A stretch of DNA of 64,000 nucleotides. Origin: Nocardioides abyssi (lineage in GTDB: Bacteria > Actinomycetota > Actinomycetes > Propionibacteriales > Nocardioidaceae). Position 1 is the stretch's first letter. The number at the start of each line of letters is the position of its first letter. The stretch is from positions 124,001 to 188,000 of the forward strand of contig NZ_JAUHJR010000003.1 of the NCBI RefSeq assembly GCF_030412915.1. Reading direction: 5' to 3'. Below, piece after piece: positions 19,722-30,129 of this stretch. The notes beneath the pieces were generated by a model. The model saw only the letters and a list, made by a program, of their open reading frames with translations. It was not told the DNA's origin and did no database searches. Position numbers and translations under genes: made by a program.

Positions 19722-20690
19722 ATGCTGACCCACGCCACCCGCACCGAGCTCGCCGCGCTCGTCGGGCTCGCCTGCCGGGCGCCCAGCGTGCACAACACCC
19801 AGCCCTGGCTCTGGCGTGTCGACGGCAGCGACGAGCAGCCGGTCGTCGAGCTGTACGCCGACACCTCGCGCCGGCTACCGGCCGCCGACCCGGCGGGGCG
19901 CAACCTGCTGGTCAGCTGCGGCGCCGCGCTGCACCACCTGCGGGTCGGCGCGGCCGCGCACGGTTGGCAGCCCGTGGTCGACCGGCTCCCCGACGTACGC
20001 CGTCCCGACCTGCTGGCGCGCGTCGCGCTGCGGCGGGGCGAGGTCGCGGAGACCGCGGCACGCGACCTCGCGGCGATCGCCGGCCGGGTCACCGACCGCC
20101 GGCGGTTCACCTCCTGGCCGGTGCCGGACACCCGGCTCGAGCACCTCGCCGCGACCGGCTCGGAGGAGGGCGCGACCGTGGTCGCGCTGCTCGACCTGGC
20201 CCGGCGGCACCGCACCGAGCTGCTGTTCTCCCGCGCCCGCACCCGCCAGGCCGAGGACCGGCTGCTGCACGCCGAGCAGCGCGCCTGGGTCGACCACGGC
20301 GCGCGCGACGGCGTGCCCGGCGCGCTCGTGCCGGTCGGCGGCGGGAGCCGGTTCGAGGACGCCCCGCCCGTCGAGGCGGGTGTCGAGGCCGGTGTCGAGA
20401 GCACCGACGGCGTGCTCATGATCGGCACCGCGGACGACGCGCCGCTGGACCACCTGCGTGCCGGCGAGGCGCTCAGCGCGCTGTGGCTGCGCGCGACGAC
20501 CGACCGGCTCTCGGTGGTGCCGCTGAGCCAGGTGGTCGAGGTGCCCGAGACGCGTGCGGCGCTGCGCCACGAGGTGCTCGACGGCGGGCTGCACCCCCAG
20601 CTGGTGGTGCGGATCGGGTGGCAGGAGATCGCCCGCAGCACGCTGCCGCGCACCCCGCGGCGCGACCTCGACGACGTGCTGCTGGGCTGA
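19722..20690 (+). CDS. Acg-type nitroreductase family protein
   Basis: A 322-residue member of the nitroreductase-fold Acg family (mycobacterial Rv2032/Rv3127/Rv3131, all DosR-regulated). Recognisable segments are ACRAPSVHNTQPWLWRV at the N-terminus, VSCGAALHHLRVGAA, VTDRRRFTSWPVP and GEALSALWLRATTDRLS. Members keep the flavin-binding fold but often lack reductase activity and may sequester FMN. AGGAG precedes ATG 19722. A perfect DevR-like palindrome 60 bp upstream supports hypoxic control. Immediately after the stop lies the 32-bp tandem repeat array that separates it from cydA. Confidence 0.88.
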   Translation: MLTHATRTELAALVGLACRAPSVHNTQPWLWRVDGSDEQPVVELYADTSRRLPAADPAGRNLLVSCGAALHHLRVGAAAHGWQPVVDRLPDVRRPDLLARVALRRGEVAETAARDLAAIAGRVTDRRRFTSWPVPDTRLEHLAATGSEEGATVVALLDLARRHRTELLFSRARTRQAEDRLLHAEQRAWVDHGARDGVPGALVPVGGGSRFEDAPPVEAGVEAGVESTDGVLMIGTADDAPLDHLRAGEALSALWLRATTDRLSVVPLSQVVEVPETRAALRHEVLDGGLHPQLVVRIGWQEIARSTLPRTPRRDLDDVLLG

Positions 20691-20698
20691 GGTCCGGC

Positions 20699-20932
20699 GG
20701 GTTTCGAGACAGGCGCTGCGCGCCTTCCTCAACCGGCCGGACCAGCGCTGCGCGCCTTCCTCAACCAGCCGGACCAGCGCTGCGCGCCTTCCTCAACCGG
20801 CCGGACCGGCGCTGCGCGCCTTCCTCAACCGGCCGGACCAGCGCTGCGCGCCTTCCTCAACCAGCCGGACCAGCGCTGCGCGCCTTCCTCAACCAGCCGG
20901 ACCAGCGCTGCGCGCCTTCCACGACCAGCCGA
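20699..20932 (+). repeat. Seven-copy 32-bp tandem array seeded by a REP-like element
   Basis: The array starts with a full 40-bp dispersed element (copy 2, 20699-20738), then repeats a 32-bp unit beginning GCGCTGCGCGCCTTCCTCAA. Units start at 20713, 20745, 20777, 20809, 20841, 20873 and 20905. The first six differ mainly at AACCAGCC/AACCGGCC, and the seventh is diverged. Each unit can form the GCGC-TGC-GCGC hairpin. It lies between the nitroreductase stop and the cydA promoter. The open frames across it are a by-product of the repeat and I do not call a gene. Confidence 0.95.
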
Positions 20933-20965
20933 CCGGCCCGGCCGGGCCGGAGGGCCCGGGACCTC

Positions 20966-20979
20966 GGGACCAAGGTCCC
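20966..20979. promoter_or_regulatory. Perfect-arm DevR/DosR-like box upstream of cydA
   Basis: GGGACC-AA-GGTCCC, a fully symmetrical 14-bp palindrome, lies 101 bp before the cydA start. A GGGACC half-site flanks it on each side (20958-20963 and 20988-20994), and a TAGCGT -10-like hexamer is at 21027-21032. Confidence 0.75.
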
Positions 20980-21080
20980 GTCGGCTTGGGGACCGTCGCC
21001 CGTGCCGGACGACCGGTCCGGATTCCTAGCGTGGTCGGCGCCGGAGCACCGGCACCGCAACCACGTCAGGAAGAGGGACC

Positions 21081-22538
21081 GTGGACCCGCTCGACATCGC
21101 CCGGTGGCAGTTCGCCATCACGACCGTCTACCACTTCATGTTCGTGCCGATCAGCATCGGCCTCTCGGCGATGGTCGCCGGCTACCAGCTCGCGTGGCTG
21201 CGCACCGGCAACACCCAGTGGCTGCGGCTGACCCGCTTCTTCGGCAAGCTCTTCCTCATCAACTTCGCCATCGGCGTCGTGACCGGCATCGTCCAGGAGT
21301 TCCAGTTCGGCATGAACTGGAGCGACTACAGCCGCTTCGTCGGCGACGTCTTCGGTGCCCCGCTGGCCATCGAGGGCCTGCTCGCGTTCTTCCTCGAGTC
21401 GACCTTCCTCGGCCTGTGGATCTTCGGCTGGGACCGGCTGCCGGCCCGGCTGCACAACGCCTGCATGTGGCTGGTGCACCTCGGGACGCTGTTCTCGGCG
21501 TACTTCATCCTCGCCGCCAACTCCTGGATGCAGCACCCGGTCGGCTACGACTACAACCCGGAGACGGGTCGCGCGGAGATGACCGACTTCGCCGCGGTGA
21601 TGTTCAACAAGGTCCAGCTGGTGACCTTCCCGCACGTGGTGCTGGCGGCATACATGACCGCCGCCGCGTTCGTCGTCGGCATCGCGTTCTGGCACCTGCG
21701 CCGCCACCAGGCCGTCGACGCCACCAGCGAGGAGTCGGGCATGTGGCGCAAGGCCACCCGCACCGGCGCGTGGATCGTGCTGGTCACCGGCCTCGGCGTG
21801 GCTGCGGTCGGGGACGTGCAGGGCAAGGTGATGACCGAGGTGCAGCCGATGAAGATGGCGGCGGCCGAGGCGCTCTACGAGACCGAGCAGCCGGCGTCGT
21901 TCTCGCTGCTGACGATCGGCACGCCCGACGGCGAGCAGGAGAAGCTCGCGATCACCGTCCCGCGGCTGCTGTCGTTCCTCGCCACCGGCACCACCGACGG
22001 CGAGGTGAAGGGCATCCGCGAGCTGCGGGAGACCTACCGCGAGACCTACGGGCAGGACCCGGGTGCGACGTACTACTCCGCCGGCGACTACACGCCCAAC
22101 ATCCCCACGACGTACTGGACCTTCCGCTTCATGATGGGCTTGGGCTTCCTCGCCATGGGCGTGGCGACCTGGCTGCTGTGGGCGACCCGCCGAGGTCGGG
22201 CCCCCGCCGGACGGCTCCTGTACGTCGCCGTGGTGCTGCTCCCCTTCATGCCGCTGTTCGCCAACTCGATGGGCTGGATCTTCACCGAGATCGGCCGTCA
22301 GCCGTGGGCCGTCTTCGGCCTGATGACGACCGCGGCGTCGGTCTCCCCCGGTGTCAGCGCCACCGAGATGCTCATCTCGCTGGTCACCCTGACCCTCGTC
22401 TACGGCGTCCTGGCCGTCGTCGAGATCCGGCTGCTGCTGACCTATATCCGCAAGGGCGCCGACCCGGTGACCGAGGCCGACCTGCCCTCGGTGCGCACCG
22501 ACGACGACGCCGACAAGCCCCTCGCCTTCGCCTACTGA
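21081..22538 (+). CDS. cydA: Cytochrome bd ubiquinol/menaquinol oxidase subunit I
   Basis: The 485-residue heme-bearing subunit of cytochrome bd, a high-affinity terminal oxidase. TTVYHFMFVPISIGLSAMVA contains the N-terminal heme His (about residue 18). FPHVVLAAYMTAAAFVVG contains the second heme His, and GWIFTEIGRQPWAVFG is the strongly conserved region after the Q-loop. The Q-loop is of the short type. The protein starts at GTG 21081 behind GGAAGAGG. It is followed by cydB at 33 bp and the fused exporter gene, forming an operon. The DevR-like palindrome upstream fits induction at low oxygen. Confidence 0.97.
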   Translation: MDPLDIARWQFAITTVYHFMFVPISIGLSAMVAGYQLAWLRTGNTQWLRLTRFFGKLFLINFAIGVVTGIVQEFQFGMNWSDYSRFVGDVFGAPLAIEGLLAFFLESTFLGLWIFGWDRLPARLHNACMWLVHLGTLFSAYFILAANSWMQHPVGYDYNPETGRAEMTDFAAVMFNKVQLVTFPHVVLAAYMTAAAFVVGIAFWHLRRHQAVDATSEESGMWRKATRTGAWIVLVTGLGVAAVGDVQGKVMTEVQPMKMAAAEALYETEQPASFSLLTIGTPDGEQEKLAITVPRLLSFLATGTTDGEVKGIRELRETYRETYGQDPGATYYSAGDYTPNIPTTYWTFRFMMGLGFLAMGVATWLLWATRRGRAPAGRLLYVAVVLLPFMPLFANSMGWIFTEIGRQPWAVFGLMTTAASVSPGVSATEMLISLVTLTLVYGVLAVVEIRLLLTYIRKGADPVTEADLPSVRTDDDADKPLAFAY

Positions 22539-22571
22539 GCCGACGGCTCGCACGGGAGACCTGAGACCACC

Positions 22572-23587
<1,016 letters not shown>

Positions 23588-23591
<4 letters not shown>

Positions 23592-26500
23592 GGCCGACCG
23601 ACCCGCGCCTGCGCCGCCAGCTGGCCCCCGCCCGGGGGCCGCTGGGCGGCGTGCTGGCGGCGGGGCTGGCCGGGGCGGTGCTCGTCGTCGCGCAGGCCTG
23701 GGTGGTCACCGGCCTCGTGGTGGCGGTCGTGCGCCAGGAGCCGCTCGGCGGCTGGGCGCTCGCCGTGGCCGTCGTCCTCGGCCTGCGCGCCCTCACCGGC
23801 TGGACCGGCGACGTGCTGGCCGCCCGGGCGGCCGCGCGCGTCGGCACCCACCTGCGCCGCCAGGTCGTCGGCGCCCTGCTGCGGCGGGGCGCGGCCGAGC
23901 CCGGTGACGCCGTGCTGCTGACCCGCGGGGTCGCGGCCGCCGAGCCGTACCTCACCCGCTACCTGCCCGCGCTCGTCCTCGCCGGCGTCCTCCCGCTGCT
24001 GACCCTGGCCGTCATCGCGACCGAGGACCTGCTCTCGGCTGTCATCGTCGCCGCGACCCTGCCGCTGGTGCCGGTCTTCGGCGCGCTGGTCGGGCTCGCG
24101 ACCCGCGACAAGGCCGAGGAGCAGTGGCGCGCGATGTCGACGCTGTCGGGCCATTTCCTCGACGTCGTCCGCGGGCTGCCGACCCTGGTCGCCTACCGCC
24201 GGGCGCGCGCCCAGTCGCGCACCATCGGCGAGGTCACCGACCGCTACCGCCGCGCCTCGCTCGGCACGCTGCGCCTGGCCTTCGCCTCCTCCGCGGTGCT
24301 CGAGCTGGTCGCGACGCTGTCGGTCGCGCTCGTCGCGGTCACCGTCGGCGTGCGGCTCGCCCAGGCCGACCTCGGCCTGACCACCGCGCTGTTCGTCCTC
24401 CTGCTCGCGCCCGAGGCGTACTGGCCGCTGCGGCGCGTCGGCGCGGAGTTCCACGCCGCCGCCGAGGGCGTCGCGACGTTCGAGGCGGTCGACGCGCTGG
24501 TGACCTCGGCCCCGGCCCTCGAGCCCGCCGCCGTGCCCGCCGTGCCCGCCGAGCCCGCCGAGCCCGCCGAGTCCGCTGTGTCAGCTGTGTCAGGTGCCGG
24601 CGACCTGGTGGTCCGCAACCTCGCCGTCACCCACCCCGGCCGCACCGTGCCCGCGGTCGCCGCGCTGTCCACCACGCTCCCGGCCCGCGGGGTCACCGTC
24701 GTCACCGGCCCGTCCGGGTGCGGGAAGTCCACGCTGCTCGCCGCCCTGGCCGACCTGCTCACGCACGAGCCGGGCACGGTCACCGTCGGCGGCCGCCCCG
24801 CCACCGGCTGCGACTGGCAGGCGCAGGTCGCCTGGCTCCCGCAGCGCCCGGTCTTCGTCGCCGGCACCGTCGCCGACAACCTCCGCCTCGGGACCCCCGA
24901 CGCCACCGACGACCGGCTCCGGTCCGCGCTGCGCCGCGTCGCGCTCGAGGAGCGCGTGCTCGCGCTGCCCGACGGCCTCGCCACCCCGCTCGGCGAGGAC
25001 GGCCTGACCCTCTCCGCCGGCGAGCGTGCCCGGCTCGCGCTGGCCCGGGTGCTCGTGGCCGAGCGACCGTGGGTGCTGCTCGACGAGCCGACCGCCCACC
25101 TCGACGAGCTGACCGAGCGGGTCATCGTCGACACCGTCGCCGAGCTCGGCCGGACCAGTGGCGTCGTCGTGGTCGCCCACCGCCCGGCCCTCCTCGCCGT
25201 CGCCGACCACCACCTCGCCCTGCCCGCTCCCCCGCCTACACCTGCGCCCGTACCTGCACCTGGCGAGCCCGTACCGGCGCGCCGGGACGCCGCTCCGGCC
25301 GCCCCGGGACGGCCGGACGACGGCGCCGACGAGCCCGCGCCGGCCGGCAGCCTGTGGCCCGCGACCCTCGTCGGCGCGCTCGCCTCGGCCTCGGGCGTCG
25401 CGCTGACCGCGACCGCTGGCTGGCTCATCGTGCAGGCCTCCACCCGGCCCGCCGTGCTGACCCTGATGGTCGCCGTCGTCGGGGTGCGCGCGTTCGGGCT
25501 CGCCCGTCCGGTGCTGCGGTACGCCGAGCGGCTGCGCTCCCACGACGTCGCGCTGCGGCTGCTGGCCCGCCGCCGCGTCGAGGTTTACGACGCGCTGGTG
25601 CCGCTGGTGCCGGGTCGTCTCGGCCGCCGTCGCGGAGACCTGCTCGCGTCGGTCGTCGACGACGTCGACGGCGTGGTCGACCGCGAGCTGCGCGTGCGGG
25701 TGCCCGTGCGCCAGGCGGCCCTCGTGGTCCTGCTGGCCGGCGCGGTGGCGACCTGGCTGGCCCCGGCGGCCGGGCCGGTGGTCGCCGCCGTCGCGGCCTT
25801 GGCCGGCGCCGCGGCGTTCCTCCTCGCCCGGCTCGGCGCGGACGGTGCGGAGCGCGCCGCCGTCGACCACCGGGCAGCGCTGTCCGAGGCGGCCGTCGAG
25901 GTCACCTCGGTCCTGCCGGAGCTGGTGATGTGGCAGGCCGGCGACCGCGCCGCCGACCGTGTCGGCGGGCTCAGCGACCGGCTCGGCCGCTCGACGGTGC
26001 GCTCCGGTGCCTGGACCGGCGGGGCCCGCGCGGTCGTGCTCGCCGCGACCGGCGGCTCGATCGCGCTGACCGCCGCGCTGGCCTCCGGTGCGGTGGCCGG
26101 CGGCGGGCTCTCGGCGCCGATGGCCGCGCTGCTCGTGCTGCTCCCCCTCGCGCTGGCCGACGTGCTGCTGCCGCTCGCCGACGCCGGTGCGCTCTCCTCG
26201 CGCACCACCGCGGCAGCCGCCCGGCTGCGCGACCTCCAGCACCGCGCCCCCGCCGTGCGGGCGACCGTCGCGACGGCCGAGCCCGACGGGCACCGCGTCG
26301 AGGTCGACCACGTCCGCGGTGGCTGGGACGGCGCCCGCACCGGCCTGCGCACGACGGCCTTCGACGTCGCGCCCGGCGACCGGGTCGGCGTGGTCGGGCC
26401 CTCGGGGTCGGGGAAGAGCACCCTGGCCGCGCTGCTGCTCCGCTTCCTCGACCCGGCCGCGGGCGCGGTCCGGCTCGGGGGCGCACGCACCACCGACGTC

Positions 26501-26983
26501 CTGCCCGACGACGTACGCCGCCTGGTGGGGCTCGTCGACGACGACCCGCACGTCTTCGCGAGCACGCTCGTGGAGAACGTCCGGCTCGCCCGGCCCGGCG
26601 CCACCGACGCCGACGTCGAGGACGCGCTGCGGCGCGCGCGGCTCGGCCGCTGGCTCGACTCGCTGCCCGACGGCCTGCACACCTGGGTCGGCGAGGGCCA
26701 CGCGCAGGTCTCCGGCGGCGAGCGCGCCCGGATCGCGGTCGCCCGGTCGCTGCTGGCCGCCCACCCGGTGCTGGTGCTCGACGAGCCGACCGCCCACCTC
26801 GACACCGCCACAGCCACCGAGCTGGTCACCGAGCTCCTGACCGGTCCGCGGGAGCGGAGCCTGGTGTGGATCACCCACGACGGCAACGGGCTCGACCTCG
26901 TCGACACCGTCGTCGACCTGGGGGCCGGTGCGGGCGCCGGCCCGGGTCAGGTCAGCCGACCGGCCGGCGGAGCCCACGCCTGA
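23588..26983 (+). CDS. cydDC: Fused CydD-CydC thiol reductant ABC exporter
   Basis: A 1131-residue protein joining two complete ABC half-transporters that are separate in E. coli. The first half has a membrane domain (about 1-300) and an ATPase with GPSGCGKST, LSAGERARLALAR and VLLDEPTAHLDE. The second half has another membrane domain (about 590-890) and an ATPase with GPSGSGKST, VSGGERARIAVAR and VLDEPTAHLD. CydDC exports cysteine/glutathione-type thiols and is needed to assemble cytochrome bd. A low-complexity Pro-Ala-Glu linker lies near residues 310-335 and a second Pro-rich linker near 550-590. GTG 23588 overlaps the cydB stop. Fused CydDC is known in actinobacteria. Confidence 0.93.
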
Positions 26984-27038
26984 CCGGGAAGGTTCACGGG
27001 TCCAGCGCGACCTCCGCCGGTCCCGCGGGCCGCGGGCC

Positions 27039-27488
27039 TCACTGGAGTCGGCGGTGCTCCTGGGCGCGGACCGGGTCCCAGCCGGTGCCGAGGCTGCGGC
27101 CGGTGAGCTCGGTCCAGGCGAGGCGTACGACGACGGCGCGCTCACCCGGCGCCCAGGTGCGCGGCGGGCGGGTGCGCTCCAGGTCGGCGAGCGCGTCGGG
27201 GTCGGTGAGCTCGTGCAGCGGGCCGCGCGCGAGCACGCTCCACCCGCGCTGGTCGGCGTGGTCGAGGCCGTCGACCTCGAAGGCGACCTGGCCGCCGGGC
27301 TGGTCGTGGACGAACCGGGCCAGTGCGGCGGTCGGCAGGGTCCGCACCAGCACCGCGTCGTCGAGCACGCTGTAGTTCACCGGGTGCAGCCGGGGCCCGT
27401 CGTGCCCCCAGAACGCGATCCGCCCCACCACCCCGCGCCCGAGCAGCGTGCGGCACTCGTCCGGGTCCAGCTCCTGCTCCGACCTCAT
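27039..27488 (-). CDS. PPOX-fold protein, second paralogue
   Basis: A 149-residue split-barrel protein related to the one at 18514 (MRSEQELDPDECRTLLGR; GRIAFWGHDGPRLHPVNYSV; GWSVLARGPLHEL). It has the same length class and the same probable flavin or F420 binding, with no clear catalytic residues. It is convergent with the cydDC gene (55-bp gap) and divergent from the universal stress protein gene. It shares a 115-bp promoter region that holds a DevR-like box. ATG 27488 is chosen because it gives the same N-terminal spacing to the barrel as in the paralogue. Confidence 0.85.
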   Translation of the reverse strand: MRSEQELDPDECRTLLGRGVVGRIAFWGHDGPRLHPVNYSVLDDAVLVRTLPTAALARFVHDQPGGQVAFEVDGLDHADQRGWSVLARGPLHELTDPDALADLERTRPPRTWAPGERAVVVRLAWTELTGRSLGTGWDPVRAQEHRRLQ

Positions 27489-27530
27489 GGCCCGATGGTG
27501 CCCGACACCGCGCTCCGGCGGGGCCTCCAC

Positions 27531-27544
27531 GGGCCTTTGGTCCC
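27531..27544. promoter_or_regulatory. Degenerate DevR/DosR-like box between PPOX and USP genes
   Basis: GGGCCTTTGGTCCC matches GGGACC-N2-GGTCCC at 12 of 14 positions. It is directly followed by CCCGAGCAGGTCGGGCCC, nearly identical to the sequence beside the box at 19648. It lies 43 bp from the PPOX start and 60 bp from the USP start. Confidence 0.6.
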
Positions 27545-27603
27545 GAGCAGGTCGGGCCCTCCGCCCGTGGGCGGGACCCCGCGGCCCGCGGGAGCGTGGA
27601 GCC

Positions 27604-28512
27604 ATGGACAAGACCACCACCCAGATCCCCGCCGGCAGCGTGGTCGTCGGTGTCGACGGCTCCACCCACGCCGCGGAGGCCGTCACCTGGGCCGCCGACC
27701 AGGCCGCCGCAGAGGGCCGCCGGCTCGTGCTCCTGCACGCCGCGGACCCGCTGAGCACCCAGAACAGCATGTGGCTGACCTCGATGGCCGTCGACCCGAC
27801 CGCGGTGCGCCACGACATCGAGACCACCGGCCGCGACCTGCTCGGGCGCACCGCCGCCGCGGTGCGGAGCACCCACCCCGCGGTCGAGGTCGTCGAGCTG
27901 CTCCGGCTCGTCGACCCGCGCGAGGCGCTCCTCGAGGCGTCCGCCCACGCGGCGCTCGTCGTCGTCGGCTCGCACGGGCGCGGACCGGTCGGCAGCCTGG
28001 TGCTCGGCTCGGTAGGCGTCGCGCTGAGCCGCCAGGCGCACGGCCCGGTCGTCGTGGTCCGGCCCGCCCGGTCCGGGGCCGAACGCCACGGGGTGCTGGT
28101 CGGCGTGGACGGCACCGAGCGCTCGCTGCCGGCCCTCGAGGCGGCGTACCGCCACGCCTCGGTGCGCGGCCTGTCACTGACGGTCGTCCACTGCTTCTGG
28201 GACGTCGTCGCCGCCACCGCCGGCCCCCACGTGGTGTCCCTCACCGCCGACGGCCTCGACGACGTCCGCCGGCTGGTCGCCGAGAGCATCGCCGGCCTGT
28301 CGGAGAAGTTCCCCGACGTCGACGCCACCGTCGAGCTGGCCCGCGGCCTCGCTGAGGAGGTCCTCGGCCGCGAGTCCGCCGCCCGCGACCTGGTCGTCGT
28401 CGGCCACCGCCAGCGCCCGGGCGCCGTGACCTCGCTGCTGCGCGGCTCGGTCAGCACCGCCGTCGTCGAGCACGCCGACTGCCCCGTCCTCGTCGTCCCC
28501 GACCCGGTCTGA
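27604..28512 (+). CDS. Tandem-domain universal stress protein
   Basis: A 302-residue protein with two USP domains. Domain 1 (about 12-148) starts VVVGVDGSTHAAEAVTWAA and ends with the ATP-binding G-x2-G-x9-G-S loop in GSHGRGPVGSLVLGSVG. Domain 2 (about 160-298) has VLVGVDGTERSLPAL and GHRQRPGAVTSLLRGSV. ATP-binding tandem USPs such as Rv3134c belong to the mycobacterial DosR regulon, where Rv3134c is co-transcribed with devRS. The upstream DevR-like box supports the same here. The DoxX-like gene follows at 110 bp, across two direct 14-bp repeats. Confidence 0.93.
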   Translation: MDKTTTQIPAGSVVVGVDGSTHAAEAVTWAADQAAAEGRRLVLLHAADPLSTQNSMWLTSMAVDPTAVRHDIETTGRDLLGRTAAAVRSTHPAVEVVELLRLVDPREALLEASAHAALVVVGSHGRGPVGSLVLGSVGVALSRQAHGPVVVVRPARSGAERHGVLVGVDGTERSLPALEAAYRHASVRGLSLTVVHCFWDVVAATAGPHVVSLTADGLDDVRRLVAESIAGLSEKFPDVDATVELARGLAEEVLGRESAARDLVVVGHRQRPGAVTSLLRGSVSTAVVEHADCPVLVVPDPV

Positions 28513-28622
28513 GCCCGGCACCCACCAGCCCCGAACAACCAGCCCCGAACAACCAGCTCAGTCCCAGCACCACCGTCCGCCCAGCACCAGCCAGCGTCAC
28601 ACCCACAGAAGGAGGTCACGAC

Positions 28623-29207
28623 ATGACCACCGCCGCACCCACCCCGACCACCCGCCGAGCCGTCGCGCCGGAGCAGGAGGGCCGGGTCGTGACGACCTTC
28701 GCCGCCCGCGCCCTGGCCGTGACCCGCATCGGCTTCGGCCTCACCTTCCTGTGGGCCTTCCTCGACAAGCTCCTCGCCCTCGGCTTCGGCACCGGCCGCG
28801 ACGAGACCGGCGCCGTGGACCGCTTCGGCGACGCCGCCTGGGTCAACGGAGGCAGCCCCACCGAGGGCTTCCTCGCCTTCGGCGCCGACGGCCCCTTCAA
28901 GGACCTCTACAACAACATCGCCGGCGCCTGGTGGGCCGACACCCTCTTCATGGTCGGCCTCCTCGGCATCGGCCTCGCCCTCACCCTCGGCATCGGCATG
29001 CGCGTCGCCGCAGCCGCCGGCGCCCTGCTCTACGTGCTGATGTGGACCGTCGTCCTGCCCCCGGAGAACCACCCGGTCCTCGACGACCACCTCCTCGCCG
29101 CCGCCACCCTCGTCGTCCTCGGCGCCCTCGCCGCCGGCGACACCTGGGGCCTCGGCAGGACCTGGGCCCGCACCGGCCTCGTCCGCCGCTACCCCGCCCT
29201 GCGCTGA
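28623..29207 (+). CDS. DoxX-like membrane protein
   Basis: A 194-residue protein with about four membrane segments (ALAVTRIGFGLTFLWAFLD; ADTLFMVGLLGIGLALTLGI; AAAGALLYVLMWTVVLPPEN; LLAAATLVVLGALAAGD). It resembles the DoxX/thiosulfate:quinone-reductase small-subunit superfamily. Members are linked to redox stress and respiratory chains, but the exact substrate is unknown. A GAAGGAGGTCAC ribosome-binding site precedes ATG 28623. It is probably transcribed with the USP gene and ends at a strong hairpin terminator 15 bp later. Confidence 0.8.
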   Translation: MTTAAPTPTTRRAVAPEQEGRVVTTFAARALAVTRIGFGLTFLWAFLDKLLALGFGTGRDETGAVDRFGDAAWVNGGSPTEGFLAFGADGPFKDLYNNIAGAWWADTLFMVGLLGIGLALTLGIGMRVAAAAGALLYVLMWTVVLPPENHPVLDDHLLAAATLVVLGALAAGDTWGLGRTWARTGLVRRYPALR

Positions 29208-29221
29208 CCCTCGCCTGACGC

Positions 29222-29260
29222 ACGAACGCCCCGACGCCGTCACGGCGTCGGGGCGTTCGT
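29222..29260. terminator. 18-bp perfect hairpin terminator after the redox island
   Basis: ACGAACGCCCCGACGCCG pairs perfectly with its complement across a TCA loop, followed by CTGTGTG. It lies between the convergent DoxX-like gene and the small gene at 29290 and may act in both directions. Confidence 0.9.
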
Positions 29261-29289
29261 CTGTGTGCTGGCGGCCGGGACCGCCGCGC

Positions 29290-29529
29290 TCACTCGTCCT
29301 GCGGCAGGTCGGGCGCGTCGAAGTCCGACGGCTCGTCCTCGATCATGTAGTTGGGGTCCTTCTCGATCGCGGCGACGGTCCGCGCGATCCAGTCGTCGTC
29401 GGAGGTCTCGATCTCGCGCTCGGCGAGCTGCTCGCGGAGGTAGGTCGCCAGGTCTTCGCTGATGCCGGCGTCCTTGGCGACCGAGGTCGCGTCGACGGCA
29501 GCCTGGAGGTCGGAGTTGTAGATGGCCAT
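29290..29529 (-). CDS. Small acidic protein of unknown function (79 aa)
   Basis: It begins MAIYNSDLQAAVDATSVAKD and is strongly acidic at the C-terminus (EDEPSDFDAPDLPQDE). The middle looks helical (ISEDLATYLREQLAEREIE). No signal peptide or membrane segment is present. I do not recognise the family. I chose ATG 29529 because upstream codons have the composition of non-coding DNA and a hairpin (29569-29600) lies there. It is the only gene in a long structured intergenic region and is convergent with the DoxX-like gene. Confidence 0.65.
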   Translation of the reverse strand: MAIYNSDLQAAVDATSVAKDAGISEDLATYLREQLAEREIETSDDDWIARTVAAIEKDPNYMIEDEPSDFDAPDLPQDE

Positions 29530-29568
29530 GCCCGGGCAGTGCCCGCCGCGGGGCGCCGCAAAACGGAA

Positions 29569-29600
29569 CCGACCCGGGAGCAGCGGCGTTCCCGGGTCGG
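29569..29600 (-). terminator. Hairpin upstream of the 79-aa gene, possible terminator or attenuator
   Basis: An 11-bp perfect stem (CCGACCCGGGA/TCCCGGGTCGG) with a 10-base loop. On the minus strand it is followed by TTCCGTTTTG, a weak T-tract. It sits 40 bp before the small gene start, so it could end an upstream transcript or act as a leader attenuator. Confidence 0.5.
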
Positions 29601-30086
29601 CCCGTCTCCAACGATGACGCGCAGGTGGTTGAGCGACCACCGGCGCGACGCGCAGCACCGCGGAGCAGCAGCTCGGACACCCCCGTTTCCGTGGCCGGGG
29701 ACGTCCGGGATCCTGCTGCGTCGGTGCCGCTCACCAGAGCTGCTTGCCGCCCGTCCCCCATGGAACGCGCGGTCTGCTGCCGGTCCAACGACGGGCACGC
29801 AGGAGGGGTACGCCGTCCTGCCGCGACGCGCTCGACGGGTGCGGGTGGTCTGGACCGACGCGGGTTCCCCGGGACGCCATTCACGTGATGATGGCGTCCC
29901 GGGACCCACGGCCCCGCCCTCCCCATGACTACCGGAGCTGCTCGTCCATCGTGGCGGCGCGCCGCACCCCCGCCCACGGGTGTCCGGCCGGTCCCCGCAT
30001 GGCCCGAACGGACTATCCCGACGGTCCGACCGGTTTTCTCGCGTGATCCGGGGACGGGCGCGGCCGACCGGAGTAGAGTCGGTCTC
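29601..30086. other. Gene-free region with a 13-bp hairpin
   Basis: I find no credible gene here; the open frames have no family resemblance or good start sites. The main structure is a perfect 13-bp inverted repeat CCCGGGACGCCAT/ATGGCGTCCCGGG at 29868-29903, whose 10-base loop contains the palindrome TCACGTGA. A 12-bp palindrome GCGGCGCGCCGC lies near 29957. Several C-runs follow the hairpin. Some of this could be a transcribed non-coding RNA ending at the terminator at 30087. Confidence 0.5.
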
Positions 30087-30129
30087 GCCGAGCCGCTGGC
30101 GACCCGAGACGCCAGCGGCTCGGCTTTTT
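30087..30129 (+). terminator. Intrinsic terminator with T-run, possible end of a non-coding RNA
   Basis: A perfect 14-bp stem (GCCGAGCCGCTGGC and complement) with loop GACCCGAGAC, followed by TTTTT at 30125-30129. T-tailed terminators are uncommon in this window. No gene on the plus strand ends nearby: the closest plus-strand stop is at 29207, behind its own terminator. A TAGAGT hexamer at 30074-30079 could be a -10 box. The loop bases CGAGAC (30105-30110) can also pair with GTCTCG just upstream (30082-30087), giving a potential pseudoknot. Confidence 0.7.

Noticed and set aside
20713-20932. Possible CRISPR array
   Set aside because: The 32-bp units follow each other directly with no unique spacers, and no cas genes are present.
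20554-21231. A long plus-strand frame across the 32-bp tandem array
   Set aside because: It is open because the repeated unit has no stop in that frame. The residues only repeat the DNA unit, and the frame runs into cydA out of frame.
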